A DNA stretch of 64,000 nucleotides. It comes from Tanytarsus gracilentus. Taxonomy: Eukaryota > Arthropoda > Insecta > Diptera > Chironomidae. The DNA lies in NCBI GenBank assembly GCA_038502055.1, contig JAXRKN010000045.1, positions 10,963,501-11,027,500 on the forward strand, read 5' to 3'. Of the stretch, positions 1 through 13,000 are shown in pieces (position 1 is the stretch's first letter; each line of letters opens with the position of its first letter). A model generated the notes under the pieces. It had not been told where the DNA came from and made no database searches. It worked only from the letters and a program-made list of their open reading frames with translations. Both the position numbers and the translations under genes were made by a program.

Positions 1-180
1 ATCTAACCATCAACGCATTGATGGAAAATTTCCAAAGTAGTCTCAAATGAAAGATAAACACATAAGCTCCATTTTAAAGAAGTTACTTTATTTTTTTGGT
101 ACCGTAAAGAGGTCGCAAAAGCCAAATAAGTGGCAAAAAAACGGAAATCGTCCGACAATATGTTAAACTACCCTAAATTA

Positions 181-420
181 TTTAATTTTTTGAGTGAAGG
201 ATCAAATTTTATTTTTCTGGTTTTTATTAATTTTTTTCGACGAGTTTTTTTAGAATTTTAAAAGAGTTTTTCTAATTTTAGACGAGTTTTAGACAAATTA
301 TTTAATTTTTTGAGTGAAGGACCAAATTTATTTCTAATGAGTTTTTATATAAATTTTTTCGACGAGTTTTTATTTTAAAATTGTTTTTAGACTTTTTCTA
401 ATTTTAGATGAGTTTTAGAT
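181..420. repeat. Two-copy tandem duplication, about 120 bases
   Basis: Two adjacent diverged copies (about 181-300 and 301-420) begin with the same block, tttaattttttgagtgaagg, and share the later blocks tttttcgacgagttttt and tttttctaattttagaYgag in the same order. The copies differ by substitutions and small indels. Confidence 0.7.
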
Positions 421-711
421 TAATTTTTTAATTTTTCTATTTTTTTATATTTTCATACAAAAAATTTAAATAATTCGAAAATGTCAAATGTCAACTTCAC
501 ACGAACCATCTCCAATGCTCATTATAAAAATATTACATAAATAACTTAATGTCCAATTAAGATTTTTACCCTTTTCATGCACGCACACACCCGCCAAAAA
601 CAAAAATCTTAACCTAAAATAATTTTTTTCTCTACTAATCCATTCGAAAATGCGGTGATGAAGGTCAATAGCATATTAAGCTCGAGAGATATTGCAAAAT
701 GTCACCTTGCC

Positions 712-713
<2 letters not shown>

Positions 714-754
<41 letters not shown>
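714..754. repeat. (CT)n microsatellite
   Basis: About 20 uninterrupted CT dinucleotides, followed by a short C-rich tail. Confidence 0.95.
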
Positions 755-756
<2 letters not shown>

Positions 757-3700
757 CCTCTCCGTACAGCATAGAAAGTGATGGGAAAATAGCTTTTCAT
801 CCTACATGCGAGAAAAACTCAAAAATAAAATAATTTTTCCTGTGTGAGAAAAGAAGAAAAAATCGGAATATTTTCAAGTGTAGGCTCAACTTTTTAAATG
901 TTACACAAGAGAGAGAGAGAACATTTTAAATGTGTCGAGCGGAGTCTCGCTCTAGTCCCTACCAACTATTTTTCTCAATGGACTTTTCTTCTTATTTTTA
1001 GGTCATGAACGATGTACACATAAATTGTGCCGTAAAAAAGCATCGTCGATGAGTTGAGGCATTAATTACTCGGGTAACTACACACAAATGTGATCGCATG
1101 CGGCAGGAAATAAAACTTCAGACTTTATCGATGATGAAAATTTAATTTGACTTTGCATTTGATTTTATCAGATCAATTTGCAATTTCGGACATTTCTTGT
1201 CCCATAAAATTTCTCATAATCGCCGCGCTTTCTCTCCCACACTCGACTTAACCTTGCTCTGAATCTGGCAAAGAATTTTATTCGACATTCTTCATCGATG
1301 CCGTTCAGTTCTCTTTATTGTATGAAAAACTGGTTTTTTAGAATCACTTTTAGAATGTTCGCCTTTCTTCTTATTTTTTTGCATGAGACGATTAAGCTAA
1401 AATCCCGTTTCGGATGTCATCGCGCTAGAAGATTGAAGCAAGAGAGATCGATCGATAGTCGAAATAATCTCGATTAAATCACCATGAGAGAGAATTTTTT
1501 CGGGGTAGACTCGCATGTATAATTAATAGACGATGGATGTTATCGAAATTAATTAAATTAAAAAAGATTCTTATCAGAAATTGATGAGCTGAGTAGAAAT
1601 CAATTGGAAAAATTTATTCATGCGAAAAAATTTAGATTTATGATAAAATATGAAGAAGTTTATGCAAAATTTCAAAAAGTTTAGAATCATTTAAAAAAAT
1701 CTAATTTTAAACCAAACTCAATAAAAATTCACTCAAACATTTTTATAAACTTTTTTTTATTCAAAACCATGAAAAAATATTTTTTGCTAAAAGTTTCTTT
1801 ATTTAAAACTTCTCAATCCTTTCTGATAACTCTCGCGTTGCAAAAAAATTTATCTCAACCAGTTCAACCCGAAAAACTCCATTAAAATTAACGTTTTTCA
1901 TGAATGAGATAACAGACGTGTACGAAGGCAGGCGTGCATGAGTGAAATCATGTGTCTGTTGTTGTACGTCAATCCTTGTGTAAAATTTAAAGCAATTGCA
2001 GAGCGGAAAAAAAGATCATCTTAAAATAATTTAAGCGATTTTGAGCCTGAGAGAGAGAGATCGTGTTGTCCCAATTAACTTCCAGGAAATGTATGAGAAC
2101 AAACCGATCACAGATGATGCTAAAAATAACTTTTTTATTTCTGCAAAAAAAACACGGCGCGCCGAGAGCAGCATAAGAACCACTTCCTGATGCTGATGCT
2201 GTGATTGCGGATCAGTTCTGTTTTCGCATTATTTAAACTCAATGTACATTATTTATTTTGCGCAAACACAACACCATCGACAGTCCCAAAAGTCAAAAAG
2301 TGTTTTTTTTTTTCGAACAAACTCTCAGAGCTCTCGGGCATGTGTGTATAATTCAGTTCATGAAAAAAATATACATACTGAAGATAAATTTAGCAATGAT
2401 TACGTTATTTGAAGATGAAATAAAAAAAGAGAGGTTCACATTAAAAGAAGATTTTTACACACAAAAAAAATCAATTAAGAGAGAACGAAGGCAAAAAATC
2501 GCGTTTGACGTCTGGGACGATGATACGAGCATGAATATCGAATTCCAGCAAAAAGTTTTATTGAAATATCTTGTTTGATTTTTAAAGTGGAATCTTATAA
2601 GATTAAAATTGTTTTGGAATGAAAAATTAAGTTTTAGAATTTTTAAATATTTTTTTAAGAAATTGTAGCTCCGCTATTTATTTTTTAAGTTTGATAAAAT
2701 TCACATTTAATCTTCATTTTCTCGGAAGGTGTGAATTTTTAATAACGTAGCGAGGAATGATTCGTTCACGTCAACCACCGGCTGATTTGTGAGTCATGGA
2801 TATTTCTTTAAATTTTTTATGACGATCGTGTAAAAAATTGTGTGCAATATCGGATGATTAAGAAATATTTGAAACACTTTTAATCACCCTAAATTTTTGC
2901 CTCTCTCTCGATTTTTCTTCTAGTCGACCGAAATTTTTCACTCTCACTATCACACATTAGAAAATTAAGCTATCGATCGACTCCGCACAAAACAACTTCG
3001 AAGATCTTTTCGAGCTATGATGTAATTTTTCAAATATATTTTTTCATCGCCTCTTGCGAGAATCGCAAAAGAAATGGAAATCACGACACATCCAGCTTCA
3101 TAAATTTCTCTCTCGATTCTTATTATTGTTTATGAATATTTTATTTTTTCGTTGCCGTCTCTTCGCAAGGTTCAAATCATGATCATCTCGGCGCAAGAGT
3201 TTAAGTGAAAAAAAATATTGTCAAGAAAAAAAAATCTTCAACCTCACCTTGAATTTATTTTTCTATTTTTATTCCTCGAAGTTTGAAATTTTTTCTTCTA
3301 AAACTTTGTTGCAAAATTTTTATTTCAATATTTTCTTTCTCTACACCAAAAGGACTTTTTTTTTATCTTCAAATGCACTTGAATTTTAAACTGGAAATGA
3401 GAGAAAGAAAAAATTTAATTTTTTTATCACTGAATTTTTTTTGCACACACGAAAATTTTACTTTTTATAAATCGACACCGACGCACAAAATATTTTCCTT
3501 CTTCTTTTTTCTCCCGATTTTCACCCGCGATTTTTAGAGGTTTTTATTTCTTCGCACTTGATATTCCTTCGAGACTCGACGATCGACTAAAGTACCGAGG
3601 AAAAAAATTGCTCAGCGATCAATTGAGTCGCGAACACACAGAAGAAAAAAAGTTTTTCTTTCTTTCTCCTTCGTCAAAAAAAAAGTTCTTCTCGTCCACC

Positions 3701-5449
3701 CAAAAGACTATTGCTTTCTTCGTCGGCAGCACACTCACACACACACACAATCGAGTGCGAAAAAAAGAGGGAGGAAAAAGAAGAGCAAGAAAAATTTTAT
3801 TTATAAAGTTTTTCTCTCACTTTAAAAAATTACTCGCGAATGCGACAAAAAAAAGTTAATTGTGAAATTTTATTTTTAAATTCTTTTCTTTTTTACTGTG
3901 TACACAAAAAAAAATATAAAGCACCCTGACCCAATGCTGTTGATGTTCGTTACTCTATGATGATACGTGCACTTTTTTGTTTAACCACTCGACGATCAAC
4001 GCGTGATTGCTGAGATGGATGAGAACAATTGAAATATTTTAATGAAATTGTTTCGAGAATTTATTTTTGAATGAAAAATAGAAATTGCAACAAAAAATTT
4101 AAATTTATTAAACATCAAAACATTTTCCTAATCAACCAAAATTTCCAATTAACTTTATCTTATCAAATTCGTAAGAAATATATTTTTTTTCTTGGCACCC
4201 AAAGCGAGTTTAAATGTAATAATAAAATCAACTTTGTCCACATTCTTACTCAGTCGTGTGTAAATAATTAATTTTTTGCGCTTTTCTCGCTTAATGTGTC
4301 TTTGATATCAGAGCAGGTTGATAAATTTATTATCGCACATCTGCGGACGATGATAAATGAAAATTATTAAAAATAATTTTTTTTCTACTGCTGTACGGGC
4401 TGTAAAGTGCACATACACATTCACTTACACTACACCGATGCAAAAATAGAACTTTATCATTCAATTACTCAGCGATCGATAAACAGAAACTTTTAAATAT
4501 ATTTTAAGAACGTAAAACGAGTTGATCAAACAGGCGACAAAAACATCGAATTGAACATGCGCGTTCGGCTAAAGGAGAATAAAGACTGGAGTTTGTCATG
4601 TTAAGTATTGCTTACTTTTCACAATTTCTTCTTCTTCTCTCATTCGTCATCGACGTTTAAGGCAACGATCAGCAATGAAGCATGGAAGTGAGAGAGTGGG
4701 AGAGAATTTTTTGTAACGGAAATTGAGAATTTGAAGAGTTTGAATTATTTTTGGACGTTACAAAAATTTATTGTATTGAAAGTTTAAATTGGTTGAAAAT
4801 TAAAAATTGATTAATTTAAATTAAAATTAAAATCAATTATAAAAGTTTCTTAAATTTAATATTTAAAAATTTTCAACCCAGAAATACACACAAAACTAAA
4901 ATTTCATTCATCTCACCGCATCTCCTTCACACACACAAACACCGTTACTTGATAATCATCAATCATTGAAAACCATCATCGAAAGCTTTGAACGTATGAG
5001 GTTGGAAAAGTGTGTTTCATGATTTCACACCGTTCGCAAGTCAGTTTGCTCTCAACGCTCGCGCGAGAAAGGTTCACGATAAACGGCCCCGAAAGAAATA
5101 TCTGAATTTTTAGCAAAAAAAAACTAATTATTTTCAATTCAAGGAAATACGCAGTGCACTCCAAAAACATTCTGGATTATTTTAATGTGAATAAAAGATT
5201 TTTTGACTCGATGAGAATGGAGAATAAAAAAAGTTAAAATTGAATTTTAGGTTTTTGTGCCTTAGTGAAAGCAAAAAAAAAAGAAAGGAATAAATTTTTT
5301 TCAGACTTAAAGTGAGCAAATATAAAATAAACTTTTCGGTTATATGTCGAAAAAATTCTTGAAACTTTTCTCATTGTCTCAATAGAAGAATCGTTACACA
5401 AGTGATGTAGAAATCTCTTCAAGTAAAAAAAAGAGTGAGAGAGTTATAA

Positions 5450-6812
5450 CAGGGGGAGAATAACATCTTGAAGGATATCGCATTTCGAAGATGTCACGAA
5501 CGTGAAAAAAGGGGAGCAGGAAAAGAACTTCACCTTAATTTCCCCGCACACTCGAATATCGAGAGAGAAAAGAGAGAGGAGAGAAAAGTGAGAGCGAAAC
5601 TCCAGTGAGAGAGACCGTCTGCTACTGCTGCTGTGCTTTATCCACCATTGGAAAGATTCAAATCTGAAGAATAAACTTTTTTTTTCGGCTCTGGAAGGTA
5701 TTCGCCTGCGCTAAAATATCGATTGTGAGCGTTGCGCATTGCTTCAACTTGTGATCATCATTCCAATCCTCCCGAAACGACGACGTTTAAAGGACCTTTT
5801 TTCCATCCTATTCTCTCTTCATCATAGTCGCGCGGTGTGTGTGTCATAAGGAGACAGGGACAAGAGAGAGAACTTTTTTCAGTGTGCACTATTCACAAAA
5901 AAAGAAAAGATATTTAAAAAAAATATTTAAAGAACTCCGATAGGAAATTTATCGAAAGAAATTAGTGCATGTGTGAGGGAAAAAGAAGAAAATCCTGTTG
6001 AAAATTTGTGAAAGAAAAATATTTGAAGTATAAAAAAAAGGTGAAAGAAGAAAAAATTTCTCAAAGAGAAAGAAAGGAAAATTTTCTATGGTGCGTTCGC
6101 AATAAACTTTTCGGTATTATTGGAAGTGAGAGCAAGAGCATATAGTTTGGTCAGCCTAAAAGCAGCCGCGCGCACTACACACGGGCATTGCCATATACAT
6201 CCCACTCGCTGATGAGGAAAAAAAGTGAATGAATGATATTTAAAAAAATAAATAAAATATAAAAAATTTCCTCCCGTGTCACGGCGAGTGTCACGGATAA
6301 AAGTTAACGAGAAAAAAAATTTCCTCTCGCACTCGTCTTACATCATAGGCGAGATTGTTGTAACAAATAAAAAAAAACTCTTTTCGAATCTTCTCCGCGT
6401 TCTTAACCGTCATCGCATCGTCGTCGTCGTTTGTCCCCGAGTATTGATTTTGGATGGTGGTGCAAGATTACAACACGTGTGCATAAAACGAAAATTACGG
6501 CAGTGCTCTCAAGATGGCCGACATCAGTGGAGCGAGAAAGGAAAGAGAAATTCAAGGAAAAAGTTGTTGTTATCGCGACCGTGGCGTTATTGTTAAATTT
6601 CTTATCGAGAAGCTTTCCGTCGTGCGAGCAGGAGAAGTCGATCAAAGTGGATTATTTTTTGTTCATTAAGTCGCCATCGGCAAAATTCTCGGTGTGTGGT
6701 CGAGTGCCAACAACAAAAAATGGGGCGGCGATGAGCCCCTTAGTTTCACAGTTGTCTGCTCAAGGGCCTGGCCTGAAAAAGCAAAAATGCTAGCGCTTAC
6801 GAAACTATCAAT
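5450..6812 (+). other. Probable 5' leader / promoter region of NLF-1
   Basis: This purine-rich stretch precedes the NLF-1 start codon with no in-frame upstream methionine. A TTTTTTCAGTGTGC block around 5874-5887 resembles an insect initiator (TCAGT), but no matching TATA box or DPE was convincing. Two upstream ORFs are visible. One at 6514-6669 (51 codons) starts in a strong AAGATGGCC context; one at 6731-6793 has 20 codons and ends 19 bases before the main ATG. A 5' UTR intron cannot be excluded. Confidence 0.35.
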
Positions 6813-7067
6813 ATGCCGCCAGGACCCAGGTTGGTCGTGATGGTTGCGCTTGCGTTTATTTCGGGGGCTCAAAGTAGCACCAACAACCAGCAACAGAGAG
6901 AGAATAACATTCTTTATAATAACATAGTAAGGGGCAAGTTGTTGAGCAAACGGGACGAAAGTGCAAAATATGAGACATCACCATACGCATCATTGTTTTT
7001 GTCCAATATAAATCCGTGGTTATCAGCGTGCGATCTGGCGCAGCAAAAATCAGCACCGGGTCAGCAG
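6813..7067 (+). CDS. Nlf-1: NLF-1 coding exon 1
   Basis: Encodes residues 1-85 and ends in phase 0 at GGT CAG CAG followed by the donor gtgagc. The start codon is the first methionine of this frame, with context TATCAATATG. The segment RLVVMVALAFISGAQSS looks like a signal peptide or N-terminal membrane segment. The tail LFLSNINPWLSACDL leads directly to the next exon. Confidence 0.75.
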
Positions 7068-10000
7068 GTGAGCATTGTGCAATTTTTTTTGCGACGTGAC
7101 TTCGAGTGGAGAGAAAAAATTTAACTTAATTATTTTATTGTCAAATTTTCGAAAAGTGATTCTACATCAATTCATTCTCGGAATGAAAAATTTCGCAGCT
7201 TTTAATTAAAATTCAAATATCTGTCTCTGTGTAATTTCATTAGCATACGAAAATTTCTCAGAATTTTGCTTAATACTCGAAAAATCTTTGCATATTCAAC
7301 ATTGCAGAACTGTGAAATTTTAAATTAACCAATGGAGGGTGACTTTGAAATTTTATCAAAAATTTATAATTATTTAAATTTATTTTAAAAAAGAGCTTAA
7401 AAATTTTTATTAAAAAAATAGTTTCAAACATTTTTATTAAAAAAAGAAGTTTTAAAAATTTTATGCTAGTTTTTCCCTCCTCGGGTTAAATTTATTTAAT
7501 CCTATTGAATTGTAATTTATGCTAATAGTGGGGTAACTCTTTTAAAATTAATTAAAATGTTTTATTAGGGCTTTGAAATTTAATTCATTAAAATTTGTTT
7601 GATAAAACTTAAATTTTATAATTTTATTGCAAGTGTCTCACCACTTTTATTTAGTTTTCATGCTGAATTTAAAATTAATCAGAGATGGACAATTTCATTG
7701 TAATCGACTAAAAATTACAATATTTTTTACAAAAATTACATAAATTACATTAATTACATTTTAACACGAAACTCATATAATTTCCCAAAATTAAATAAAT
7801 AGTAATTTTTGTAATTGCCCATCTCTGAAATTAAGCAAAAGTTATCGAATAAAACAAAAATTTAACTGAAAACAGAAATTTAAAATAAAAATGGTTAAAA
7901 TATTTAAAGCAAAAATTTTGAATTTTCCCATGAGCTCATATGAGCAAAATTTTAAAATTTTCCACCAGAGATGGGCCACTACAAAAAATTTCATGCAATG
8001 TAATTTAATTTTGGGAAATACATGAATTTTGTATGAAAATGTAATGTAATTTTAACTCGACTACAATGTAATTACCCATCTCTGTTTCGCACCCTTGATT
8101 TAATTTTCAAGAATTTTCAACAAAAATTCAACAACCAGATTTGAAATGTTTCCCCACCTTGACTTTATAATCCTCATTTTACAAATGAACTTTTAGCTTT
8201 CCCAGAACTCTCTGAAAGCTCAGTGAACAAAATAATTACAAATCATGTTGATGCTTTAATTAATTAAATTAAGCCATAAAAGAACTTTTTAAAGTCTCAA
8301 TATCACTAGCATTACTCATTTTATTTTTCTTTACGTTGAACATACTGCTTTCACTCCCTCATTTTCGAAAATCGTTACTCAACAACCCCACACACAAATG
8401 AGAGAGAGAAGCGAAGCTGTGTGATGATGAAAAAGTTTTGAAGGAAAAACCACAAACACACAGAGGAGTTGAACATTGAAGAATTCCATTGAAAAGTCCT
8501 GAATTAGGTGCCGTTCGCCCATTTCCCCATGCTCGCTCTCGCAATAGCTTAACAATGATGTTCGCTTCCTCTCTCTCTCACGCTCTCACATGAAGATGAC
8601 CAGCCAGAGCATAAAAATGACAATTCAAATAGACGAGAAAACCACCTTTGCCCATAAATTCTTCTTCTTTATGTTTGTCGAATGAAAAATCTCATTTTTT
8701 CCACTCTCACATCGTGTGCGCTGTCCTTGTGTGTGATTAATCAATAAATTTCTCTTCCACCGATAAAACACACAACGCTGCTTTAATCTCCGTCGCCTCG
8801 TAAAGTGGCGCAAAAAAAATATTACAAAATCACGATAACGCGCGAGTGAGCGAAGAGTTTTCGATATTGGCCAATTGAGTGACAATTTTGCTTTATTGCA
8901 GTCGTAAAATTTTCTCTCCTTCAATTCAATTTTTTTTGCCCTTCTTCTTGCGCCCTTTTTTCCGATAAATGCGAAATGTATTTTTTTTATATTCAATCAA
9001 TTATATTCTCATCATATTGTTGTTGTTATTGTTATTATCATCATCTCTATATTGATATCTCTCGAACGGCATCAGCATGATGAAGGAAAAAAGAGTCTCT
9101 CGAATTTTCTTTACATGAGAATTTTTTTTAAAGCACAGGAAACTTTTTTTTGTTATTGTAACTCAAAGTAATGGGTTTTATGAGGCAGAGAGAGAGGATG
9201 TCTTGAATTATGAATAATTGAAAGCCTCTGGAAATCGAATTTTTATTGTTATTGTGAAAACTTCAAATCGTGGCAAGATTTTCACATTCAATTGTGCTTG
9301 TGTGACAAATTTGTGATATGGGAAATTAATAAATGGGGTTAAAAAGCGTGACAAATAAGTTTTTTTGTGTATTATAGTCATGTAAATATGAGGTTATGAA
9401 AGCATGTTAAAAGTGCTAATAGATCAAGGGTTGGAATGTTGAGAAAATAATTTTTAAATTTTTTAAAACCGTTAATATTTAAATTTAAATTTTTTAAAAC
9501 CGTTAAAAATAAATTTAAATTTTTTAAACCATTAAAAATAAATTTAACTTTTTAAACCATTAAAAATAAATTTAATTTTTTTAAACCGTTAAAAATAAAT
9601 TCAATTTTTTTAAAACCGTTAAAATCAATATTTAAATTTTTTAAAACTGTTAAATTTAAATTTATATTTTTAAACCATTAAAAGTAAATTTTCCTAACAA
9701 TAAAAAATAAATATTTTTCATCCTTTAATATTTTTTCTCTCAATACCACGAAAACCCTCAATGAAAGAAAAAAAGAAGAACATTTTCTTGTTGAGTCATT
9801 ATTGAACGGAACAATGGTTTTAATGGGAATGAGACAGCGACAGTAAGCAATAGATAATATTGAGGACACAGTTATGGAAAATAATTTTCTCTCATAACTA
9901 ATACATGCTGCAATAAAATACGAGGATCAATTCAATTAATTACTTTTTTCCATGAAAAACTCTCCAGCGAGCAAGAGGAAAATTTCTTTATTATCTCTTA

Positions 10001-13000
10001 TGAACATCTTCAACCCCTTTTTCGCTGAAAATGGAAATCGTGCAAGTTAAATTTACTGTTTGAGAACTGCGAAAAAGGCAGTTGTGAAATTCTTTTTATT
10101 TCACTCACTTCATGACACGCGTGCAAATTTGTGTGCTCTGTTTTTTTTCGGGGGACTGTCAGTAATCAACTTTCTGCTAAGGAGTGTGAGTGCCAAGGAA
10201 AGAAAGCAATTCACACATTTTATCTAAGCCTATAGCGGTGTTGTTACATAAAGAGAAAGTGAGTGCGATGATAAAGAAGCAAAAAATCTCGACAGTCTTT
10301 CTTTCATTTGGAAAAGAGAGAGAAAAAATTCTTTCCATTAGTAATTGTTGTTGAGCTCGAGTTTTGTGTGTATGATGATGAAGTTTTTGAGTGACGTGAA
10401 GAATGAAAATGTGAATAAAGGAAAATAAATCAATTCTAAAAAGTTTTAGAATTTCACATTAAAAATTCTAAATTAATTTTTGAAATTTTTAGATCTCAGT
10501 TGGTGATTTGAAAATTAAATAAAAATTTCAGTAAATTAATTTTGATTCACACAGAAATCCACACTGCAGTTTTGCGTTCAAAGTGTCAGTCAGAAATAAA
10601 CTTTAATTAATTTAACAACTTTCTACGAAGAAGACATGACATGTGAGTCGGACTTCAACTTGGTCAATTAAAAATTCCGGGAATTTTATTTTTAATTAAA
10701 TCCTTCAAAAGATCAGAATAAAAAATTCAAATTGTTGAAAAATTCGAATTCAAATTAAAAACTTCAAATTTTTCTTAGATGAAAAAATCATGGAATTTTT
10801 TCTCTCTCACTCTTTTAGAATTTTTCAATACAAATGAACACACACAAATGCTCATGAGGGAAAAACAACGTAATGTCTGCATATACATTAAAATATTGAT
10901 TTTTTAGCTTCATCAAGTGAAAATGGGATGAAGAAACGTCACTCAGATTCTCGAATTCCACAAAACTCTTTTAATAATTTATTCAATTGAATATCGAAGA
11001 GTAATCAAATGTCTCTACGACAAGTAATTAAATTAAGACTTAATCGTAAACTGCCAAACACTTTTTTCTATTAAAAGTTCATTAAAAATTAAAGAAAAAG
11101 CCTTCTTTCACATTTGCTTATAGGTTCGGCACTTTTTTGTTGTAGTGTTCACATTAAATTACATTTCCTTTCACCTCACACCACCCATTTACTCATTTTC
11201 TCGCATTCGATTCGCAATGACGCATTATAGTGACGATGAATTTTATTTTATCTCTCCTTTCATCATTCCTCCACGCTTTTTCTAAATGGTGTTTGTTGTC
11301 ACGCCATTTCTTAGTGAGTGTGCTCGCATACACACTGACATTTATCATCTTGTGAAAATGTAATTAAAATAGGCGCGAATAGAAAACTCAAACTAAACTG
11401 AGAATGCTTTTAAAGTGCTGCAAAAATTGTTGTCATAGCATAAATGATTTTGAGTAATACTATGGGGTGAAATGGTGGAATTTGACAGTTGGAAAAGGCT
11501 TCAAAATTTATTCTGTGGAATTCAGTTGGTTTTTTAATTTTTTTAATTTTACTACACCTAAAAAGGTCTAAATTTAACATTTAAATTAAATTTTGTGTTT
11601 TTTAAGTTATTTATTTTTTTGAAAATATTTTAACCGTTAAAAAATCTTCAAAATTTATGATCAAGTCTTGCATCTCAACTAAAATATCCCCAATTAAAAT
11701 TTGAACCAATTATTCATCCTCCATTTAGTCAGACCTCATGGTAAACCACCTTAGAGTTTATGCAAAAGTAAAGTAAGAAATGAAAGAAAAATTATGGTTG
11801 AAATTTCACCATAATGGATTGTCAAAAGCATGACAAAAGTAGGAAATGGGATGCATAAATTCTCTCTCATTCGGGTTTATCTTTTACACCCACCTTCAAC
11901 GAATATTTGTGTGTGTCTCTCCCTCCACCCAACCAACTCCAACACACAGCACAGCAGGAAAAGAGTTTTCGTGTGTCAAAGCTTAGTAACAAATATGAAG
12001 CTTGATAGAAAAATGTGTACAGGATGTAGGTCTCACATTTAAAGTCACGATGTTAATGTTTTATAATCCAATAATTTGATTCTGTCATCTCATCAGCAAT
12101 TTCCTCAAGAAAAAAAGAGATTTAAGTGCAAAATTTTCCTCGCTGCGAATGAAGTGAAAGCAAAATGAGAAAAAATTGTGAGTGATCAAAATGGGACGAC
12201 GAATAAATTTTGAATTAAAATGTGTCATCTGAGTGAGATGTCATTAGTGATAAACAATTTATGTATGCCGATGAGATTATCAACATAATTTTATGGATTT
12301 GAAGAGAGTGAAATGAATTTCCATATACCTGAGGGGCGAGGACTAATTGAAAATTTATGGGGTGAATAATTTAATTACTAATTAGCGAGGATTTGAGTGG
12401 TAAACTGTTGAGATTGATATGATTTTTAAATTAATATCAGTGCGACATATTGAAAGCGCTTAATTTTATTGTGTTTAAAATTTTGACACGAGAGCTTTTA
12501 TTTAAAGTTTATCATGCAAAAAAATTAAATAAAAATTTCCAGCTCCTTCTAAAAGTTAAAAAATTTAATTTAAGCTTGAGGCAGCTTGAGACAAAAAAAT
12601 ATTAAAAATACGTTAAAAAATTTAAGAAACAATTATTTGAAAATTTTAAATACATTAAAATAGTTATAATTTAAAATGGCAGTTTATTTTTTTTGTTTCA
12701 TAAAATTTTAACTACTAAATCTTAATAATTTACTCATGTCTTTATATTTTTCAGTTTGAAATTTATTTAGACAAAAAGTCTTAAATAATTTTCCAGAATA
12801 AAAATAAACAATTTAACGAGTCACTCATCAAACCCTCGAAAGTGTAAAGTTTCATCATTTCAAGAAAAAAATATTTTTATTTGCCAACACACACACTCAC
12901 AACAACTCTCATGTCCAATTTAAATTTACGTCTATTTACTCAGCAAATTAAAAACTTTTTCCTTCTGCAAATGTGTTTATGTACATATCGTTGTGTTGTT

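Larger units (their letters stand above)
1..5450. other. Gene-poor AT-rich flank
   Basis: No coding region or RNA gene is recognised here. Short open frames exist but show neither family motifs nor splice-site continuity. The stretch contains a 120-base duplication at its left end, a CT microsatellite and long A/T runs. It probably contains the promoter side or intergenic space upstream of the NLF-1 gene. No core promoter could be assigned. Confidence 0.5.

Noticed and set aside
2258..2578. 106-codon open frame in the left flank
   Set aside because: Begins at a non-ATG codon, is lysine-rich from A-runs, and shows no domain or splice-site pattern.
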